Below, piece after piece: positions 59,987 to 64,000 of a stretch of DNA of 64,000 bases. A program made the translations under genes and the position numbers. The notes beneath the pieces are model-generated. The model saw only the letters and a list, made by a program, of their open reading frames with translations, searched no databases and was not told where the DNA came from. How positions within the stretch are numbered: position 1 is the stretch's first letter; each line of letters starts with the position of its first letter. Source of the stretch: CAVTPD01 sp963736575 (GTDB lineage: Bacteria > Bacteroidota > Bacteroidia > Cytophagales > JAAEPT01); NCBI GenBank assembly GCA_963736575.1, contig CAVTPD010000003.1:1302001-1366000 (forward strand), read 5' to 3'.

Positions 59987-61804
59987 TTACAGTGGTATTT
60001 CTAACTGTATTGTTGTTCCTCTTTCCGGTTCAGACATTATGTTTAAAACACCGCCTAATAATTCGGCGCGTTCTTTCATGTTCCTGAGGCCGTTGTTCTT
60101 CTCTGCTAATTCTTTTACAAACAGCTTCTTTTCATCGAAAATAAAGCCTTTCCCGTTATCTTCTATAATTAAGTTAATATAGGATTCATTATTATCAATG
60201 TAAATGTGCACATTACTGGCTTCAGCATGCTTCATTACGTTGTTTAAGGCTTCTTGTATGATTCTAAAAACACTAATCTGAATTTCTTTTTTCAGGAACT
60301 TCGTCTGAATACGGTCTTCAATAGTGAATTTTAGTTTTTCACATTCAATATTTTTCACTAAGTCGTGTACTGCTGCTTTCAGTCCAAAATCATCTAAAAC
60401 ATTGGGCAATAAATCCGAACAAATTCTACGGGTTTCATCTACAATAGATTTTAACAAGTCATGCACTTTGTTTAGGTCACCAATAGAATCGGGGTGTTTA
60501 CCAATAACCATTTCTAAACGCATGCGCAAACTGGTTAACATTTGACCAATGCCGTCGTGTATTTCGGCAGCTACGCGTTTGCGTTCTTTTTCCTGACCAA
60601 TTACCATTGAATACGACTTTATTTTCTGTTCGTCTCGCTGATGGGTCAGTTGCTCTTGCATTAAAGTCCGCAACTTCTTTTCGGTGTTTTTACGCTTGGT
60701 AATGTCTGTTCCAATAACCATGTATTGGTATAACACTCCTTTAGAATTTATAACCGGCATTAAGGTAACGTCTAACCAAAAACCAGTTCCGTCGGAAGCA
60801 TGGTCATAAATTTCGCCTTGCCATACTTCTTTTCGGCGTTGTTCGTCCCTAATGTGTTCGTAGATAATACTTTCTTTACCGCCGTGGTTGTTGTAGAAAA
60901 GCGGTTTGCTATTAAGCTCACTGGGTTCGTATTTGGCTACGTGGGCGTATTTATCGTTGGCATAAATAATCTTTCCGTCGGCATCTGTTTTTACCAAATA
61001 GTTGGCTTTTTCTAACGCAAAGTTGATTTCTCGTAATTCTCTATGCGAGTTTTCCATGGTTTCGTACGCATCAGAAAGTTCGTTGGCAATGTTTTTATAT
61101 TCCGTTTGAGATTCTTCCATGCCATGGATAATGCGTTTAATTCTTCTGGAAAGTGGGTAGAAAATAAATAATACTTCCAAGAAAAGCATAAACATAATGA
61201 AGCCTAAAATGTAGTATTCTATGGTTTTTAAGCGCTTAACGCTGTTTCTTGAAAATCGGTCGTAATCAAAAACAATTAATTCCATGCCCAGCAAGTAGGA
61301 TTTTTCATAATCTAAGATGGTGGTCACATACGGTGATATCACCAAGGAATCCATGGGTTTGTTGCTGTACAATTCATCAATTAACGAATTAGAGGCCGTA
61401 ACAATTTTTGTAAAAGGGCCTTCAATAATCCCGTACATCTGTTCTAAATCTTCTCGGTCGTTTTTAGGTAGATCCAAAAAATCGTTGCCTGAAAGCAAGC
61501 CTCTATGCGATTTTTGCCATTGCTTTAAGGTAGTGATGAACTCTTTTCGGTTGTTGTCAAAATCACTTCCGCGTTCTAATAAAAGTGCCGTTTTACTTAA
61601 AGACTGGCTGTAGGTTCTTAAACGGGCAGAGAAGTTTAATAATCTAGAATCGGCTACTTGGTTGCTTAAGTAGTTCTGTATCAGTACTTGGCTAATTATG
61701 GAGAATACAGCAATCAGCAATAGAGCAGTACCATACATAACGGTGAAATACCGGTAGGTCTTGTTTTCCTGCGTATCGTGATTGATGTCTTTAGGCCCGA
61801 ACAT
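59987..61804 (-). CDS. NarX-like sensor histidine kinase with PAS domain
   Basis: This 605-residue membrane kinase has spans at about 20-43 and 197-217. The periplasmic part begins DSRLLNFSARLRTYSQSL (52-69), resembling the NarX/NarQ P-box (type IV-pili methyl-accepting N-terminus), with Arg63 aligning to the nitrate-binding Arg. A coiled linker leads to a PAS domain (about 265-380) and a HisKA_3 dimerisation domain with the phosphoacceptor His416 in VAAEIHDGIGQ. An HATPase domain follows (IIQEALNNVMKHAEASNV ... LIIEDNGKGFIFD). Nitrate or nitrite sensing is inferred. The regulator gene follows after 5 bp. Confidence 0.85.
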   Translation of the reverse strand: MFGPKDINHDTQENKTYRYFTVMYGTALLLIAVFSIISQVLIQNYLSNQVADSRLLNFSARLRTYSQSLSKTALLLERGSDFDNNRKEFITTLKQWQKSHRGLLSGNDFLDLPKNDREDLEQMYGIIEGPFTKIVTASNSLIDELYSNKPMDSLVISPYVTTILDYEKSYLLGMELIVFDYDRFSRNSVKRLKTIEYYILGFIMFMLFLEVLFIFYPLSRRIKRIIHGMEESQTEYKNIANELSDAYETMENSHRELREINFALEKANYLVKTDADGKIIYANDKYAHVAKYEPSELNSKPLFYNNHGGKESIIYEHIRDEQRRKEVWQGEIYDHASDGTGFWLDVTLMPVINSKGVLYQYMVIGTDITKRKNTEKKLRTLMQEQLTHQRDEQKIKSYSMVIGQEKERKRVAAEIHDGIGQMLTSLRMRLEMVIGKHPDSIGDLNKVHDLLKSIVDETRRICSDLLPNVLDDFGLKAAVHDLVKNIECEKLKFTIEDRIQTKFLKKEIQISVFRIIQEALNNVMKHAEASNVHIYIDNNESYINLIIEDNGKGFIFDEKKLFVKELAEKNNGLRNMKERAELLGGVLNIMSEPERGTTIQLEIPL

Positions 61805-61980
61805 ACGTAGTTTAGTAAAATTACGTAAGTAAGATAGTTTAATTTTTAAGGTTTTTTAAAGAATGGAAGGTAGATAAATAAAATGTCCGTAGAAATTAAG
61901 CATTCTTAACCAACGGCCACAAGTGGTTAGTAAAGTTCCTGACGAGTCACCGAATTGTCTTTAAAAGTTGATTTGAATTA

Positions 61981-63231
61981 TTAATCGGAAGTAGGTGTAT
62001 TCTCTATAGGTTCAGCTACTACAGCTAATTTATCACTTTCGTCTTTAGTAGTAGTATGATTTCTATAACGAATAAGACCGTATGTTAAGATGATGTTTGT
62101 GCCTAAAATCAAAATTAACATGGCGGTATCTCCCATTCCTGTAATGGAAAGCGATTCTGGAATAGAGAAGAAAAGTAAAATACTTATTAATCCACGGGGT
62201 GTAATGGTGGTGAGTAAATTGGTGTTTACGTTTTTCGTTTTTAAAGATCTGATAGTTATATACCTGGTAAGATAAGTTATAAACAAGATTAACATCCCGG
62301 TTAAAAACCCTTTTAAATTAAGCAGGTTATTAAGTTCTATAGAAAACCCAAAGAGGAAGAAAAAGAATGTTTTTATTATAAAAGCCGATTCTAAGGTAAT
62401 ACTGTGCAGCTCATGAGCGGTTAATTCACTTTGTCTTCTTAGAAAAATCTTACTAAAGTATCCCTTGAAAAACAGATGTTGATTCCCCAGAATTAACCCG
62501 AATACCATTATAATGATTAATGAAGATAAATGAAAAATCTTACCCAGTGCAAAAAGAGACATTAAGGCGGCAAGGATCAAAAACAGCTTTGTCTTTTCTT
62601 TAATTCTTCCGAATAACCAGATTAAACCGTATGATACTACTACAGCAAATACTATGGTAACAATAACACTTAGTATTGTTGTACCTAATATACCTGCCGC
62701 TGCGGAGCTATGACTTTGGTTAAGATCCAAAAAAAGGTAAAAGAAAATAATTCCTAGAATGTCCGATATAGAAGATTCGTATATGGCAAATTCTTTATCC
62801 GGTTTTCTAAGAGCATGCACACTTGGTATCACTATAGCACTACTCATTACAGAGAATGGAACCGCTACCAGCATGGCTTTTAACCAAGTAGTTTGAAAAA
62901 TGAAATAACACACTACACTTATTCCGGCAATATTGATAATAAGTCCTATAAGAGCAGATAAAAATGCTTTAAATATGAATCCGATTTTATCTTCTTCAAT
63001 ATGCAGATCCAGAGAAGCTTCTAATACGATAAGGATTAACCCTACATTGCCTAAAACCGAAAGATAATGGTGTAAATTAGAAATGGTTACAGGCAATATT
63101 TGCTTACCGATTACACCAAGCAAAAGCAATAACAATACGGCTGGAATACTGGTTTTTTTCCCGAGAAGGTGAATTAGATAAGATACTATAACCAGTAGCG
63201 AAGCACCTAAAATAATAATGTATGGATTCAT
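61981..63231 (-). CDS. Cation:proton antiporter (CPA family)
   Basis: This 416-residue membrane protein with about 12 spans resembles CPA-type Na+(K+)/H+ antiporters, with GLILIVLEASLDL, SSAIVIPSVHAL and YESSISDILGIIFFY, where the Asp is the likely ion-binding residue. It has a short cytoplasmic tail and no TrkA-type regulatory domain. It should exchange monovalent cations for protons. It is upstream of the sensor kinase with a 176-bp gap, and is probably a separate unit. Confidence 0.84.
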   Translation of the reverse strand: MNPYIIILGASLLVIVSYLIHLLGKKTSIPAVLLLLLLGVIGKQILPVTISNLHHYLSVLGNVGLILIVLEASLDLHIEEDKIGFIFKAFLSALIGLIINIAGISVVCYFIFQTTWLKAMLVAVPFSVMSSAIVIPSVHALRKPDKEFAIYESSISDILGIIFFYLFLDLNQSHSSAAAGILGTTILSVIVTIVFAVVVSYGLIWLFGRIKEKTKLFLILAALMSLFALGKIFHLSSLIIIMVFGLILGNQHLFFKGYFSKIFLRRQSELTAHELHSITLESAFIIKTFFFFLFGFSIELNNLLNLKGFLTGMLILFITYLTRYITIRSLKTKNVNTNLLTTITPRGLISILLFFSIPESLSITGMGDTAMLILILGTNIILTYGLIRYRNHTTTKDESDKLAVVAEPIENTPTSD

Positions 63232-63706
63232 GAAAACCTATAATTCTTTACGATTTAAGCAAAACTTTTAATGCCTGAAATTCGAGAAATTTATATATAA
63301 AATGATCAGCACAATGAAAGCTTTATTTTAGTTACTCAGGATTGTTGGATAAGTTGTGTTTTCTACTTTTTTAATGCCATATTTTATAGTCTCTATCATG
63401 TAGTAAAGTTTCTAATTTTTTTTGAGAAATACCTTCCTTTAGTAAAACGGTATGAATTAAAAAATATATTCTTTGTAGAAATGTAGGGTAAAACCGACTG
63501 TATGCTTTGCAGGTTTTAATTTCCCTAGCACCATAATTAGAAATTTTCAGACTTATATATTTGCCTTTTAAACCGATTAAAGGTGCTTAAAAAAATACCC
63601 GGGGAAAATCAGCTTACGCTTTCTTAACCACCGGGCATTTAAACACAACCAAAACCAAATGTGTTGTTTTATGATTCTTTATAAAGTTCTGCCAAATTCT
63701 TCGTCA

Positions 63707-63758
63707 TGCCGGAAAATGAAGTCCTATATTTTAAAAAGGACTTCATTTATCCGGTATC
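63707..63758. repeat. Strong 20-bp hairpin, candidate REP-like element
   Basis: Arms 63707-63726 and 63738-63758 pair over 20 bp with one bulged A (63750) and one G-T wobble around an 11-nt AT-rich loop. The outer part (ATGCCGGA / TCCGGTAT) is GC-richer than its surroundings. Confidence 0.72.
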
Positions 63759-63826
63759 TCTGTATTGTCAGCTAGATCCCGGATATTTCCTTCCTTATCA
63801 GTTGTAAATTCCGGGATAACGAGATA
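63756..63826. repeat. Second palindromic unit next to the hairpin
   Basis: ATCCCGGA (63777-63784) and TCCGGGAT (63810-63817) are a perfect inverted repeat, enclosed by TATCTC (63756-63761) and GAGATA (63821-63826). It shares the CCGGA core with the first hairpin, which suggests a composite mosaic of related palindromes. Confidence 0.6.
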
Positions 63827-63834
63827 CAGTAATA

Positions 63835-64000
63835 TTAATTTTCTTTTATAGATACCAGTATATCACCAGCATTTACTTGTTTGCCTACTTTACAGAAAAT
63901 ATCGCTTACCGTTCCGTTGAATTCAGACGTAATGGTGAATTCCGATTTCATGGCTTCAATAATCACCAAGGGTTCGTCTTCTTTTACCGCTTGTCCCGGT
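63835..64000 (-). CDS. Biotinyl-carrier domain, C-terminal fragment (5' end outside window)
   Basis: The frame runs in from the right edge and stops at 63835, giving 54 residues. It reads VIIEAMKSEFTITSEFNG, where the Lys in EAMKS is the biotinylation site, and ends KQVNAGDILVSIKEN. This is the last part of a biotin-carrier domain, as found at the C-terminus of biotin-dependent carboxylases (acyl-CoA, pyruvate or urea carboxylase) or as stand-alone carrier. The enzyme cannot be named because the rest lies outside the window. Confidence 0.85.
   Translation of the reverse strand, partial: PGQAVKEDEPLVIIEAMKSEFTITSEFNGTVSDIFCKVGKQVNAGDILVSIKEN

Larger units (their letters stand above)
63232..63834. 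other. 603-bp intergenic region with REP-like palindromic structure
   Basis: There is no coding frame. The first 400 bp are AT-rich with nothing distinctive except a weak CCCGG/CCGGG pairing near 63600-63645. The last 130 bp hold a strong hairpin (arms 63707-63726 and 63738-63758) and an adjacent 8-bp inverted repeat ATCCCGGA/TCCGGGAT (63777-63784, 63810-63817). These are described separately. Confidence 0.6.

Noticed and set aside
1..64000. tRNA, rRNA, insertion sequence or prophage
   Set aside because: No recognisable transposase, integrase, phage structural gene or RNA gene was found on reading the window; absence cannot be proved without a search.

Overview
This is a low-GC chromosomal window from a member of the Bacteroidota, probably class Flavobacteriia or Cytophagia. 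The evidence is several type IX secretion (T9SS) cargo proteins, a PorP/SprF barrel, promoters of the Bacteroidota TAnnTTTG type, a DarA/DarB dialkylresorcinol locus and a GT3-type glycogen synthase. No rRNA, tRNA, prophage, insertion sequence or CRISPR array was recognised.

Layout. 1-5 kb: end of an alginate-export-type porin, then a nitrate ABC importer (nrtABCD). 5-10.5 kb: a methyltransferase, a CrtI/RetSat-like oxidoreductase and a secreted GH5 glycanase. 10.6-21 kb: an 11-gene minus-strand operon around darA/darB with ketosynthases, ACP, a BtrH-like protein, an ABC exporter and a halogenase-like flavoprotein. 21-24.7 kb: YceI, membrane proteins, small lipoproteins, a 50-residue lmo0937-type protein and a NYN/LOTUS protein. 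24.68-24.88 kb: a pure 7-bp tandem repeat. 25-45 kb: mostly housekeeping genes (Pif1-like helicase, acyl-CoA oxidase-like enzyme, glycogen synthase, RlmH, NhaD, SF1 helicase, a lipid/glycan operon, a Rof-like protein, Psd, Gdh, CdsA, CPBP protease, DusB). 45-54 kb: an accessory block with unknown proteins, a PorP/SprF barrel, a T9SS type B-like protein, an ECF sigma factor, an unusual anti-sigma factor and a giant Cys-repeat T9SS protein. 54-64 kb: a TRM11-like methyltransferase, cobA-mobA-moaE, YceI, a lipoprotein, a NarL/NarX-like two-component pair, a cation/proton antiporter and the end of a biotinyl-carrier protein.

How the genes may work together. Nitrate import at the left end, siroheme/molybdenum-cofactor genes and a NarX-like sensor at the right end fit nitrate assimilation or respiration. 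The dar operon should make a resorcinol lipid and move it through an ABC-2 exporter, but the aryl-polyene genes of a full flexirubin locus are absent here. The most unusual block is 47.3-54.2 kb. There an ECF sigma factor is followed by an anti-sigma factor with one membrane span, a long Pro/Lys/Glu-rich periplasmic linker and a C-terminal domain resembling a T9SS type B sorting domain, next to a PorP/SprF barrel that could bind it. This suggests an envelope-spanning signalling system that reports on the outer membrane or on type IX export.
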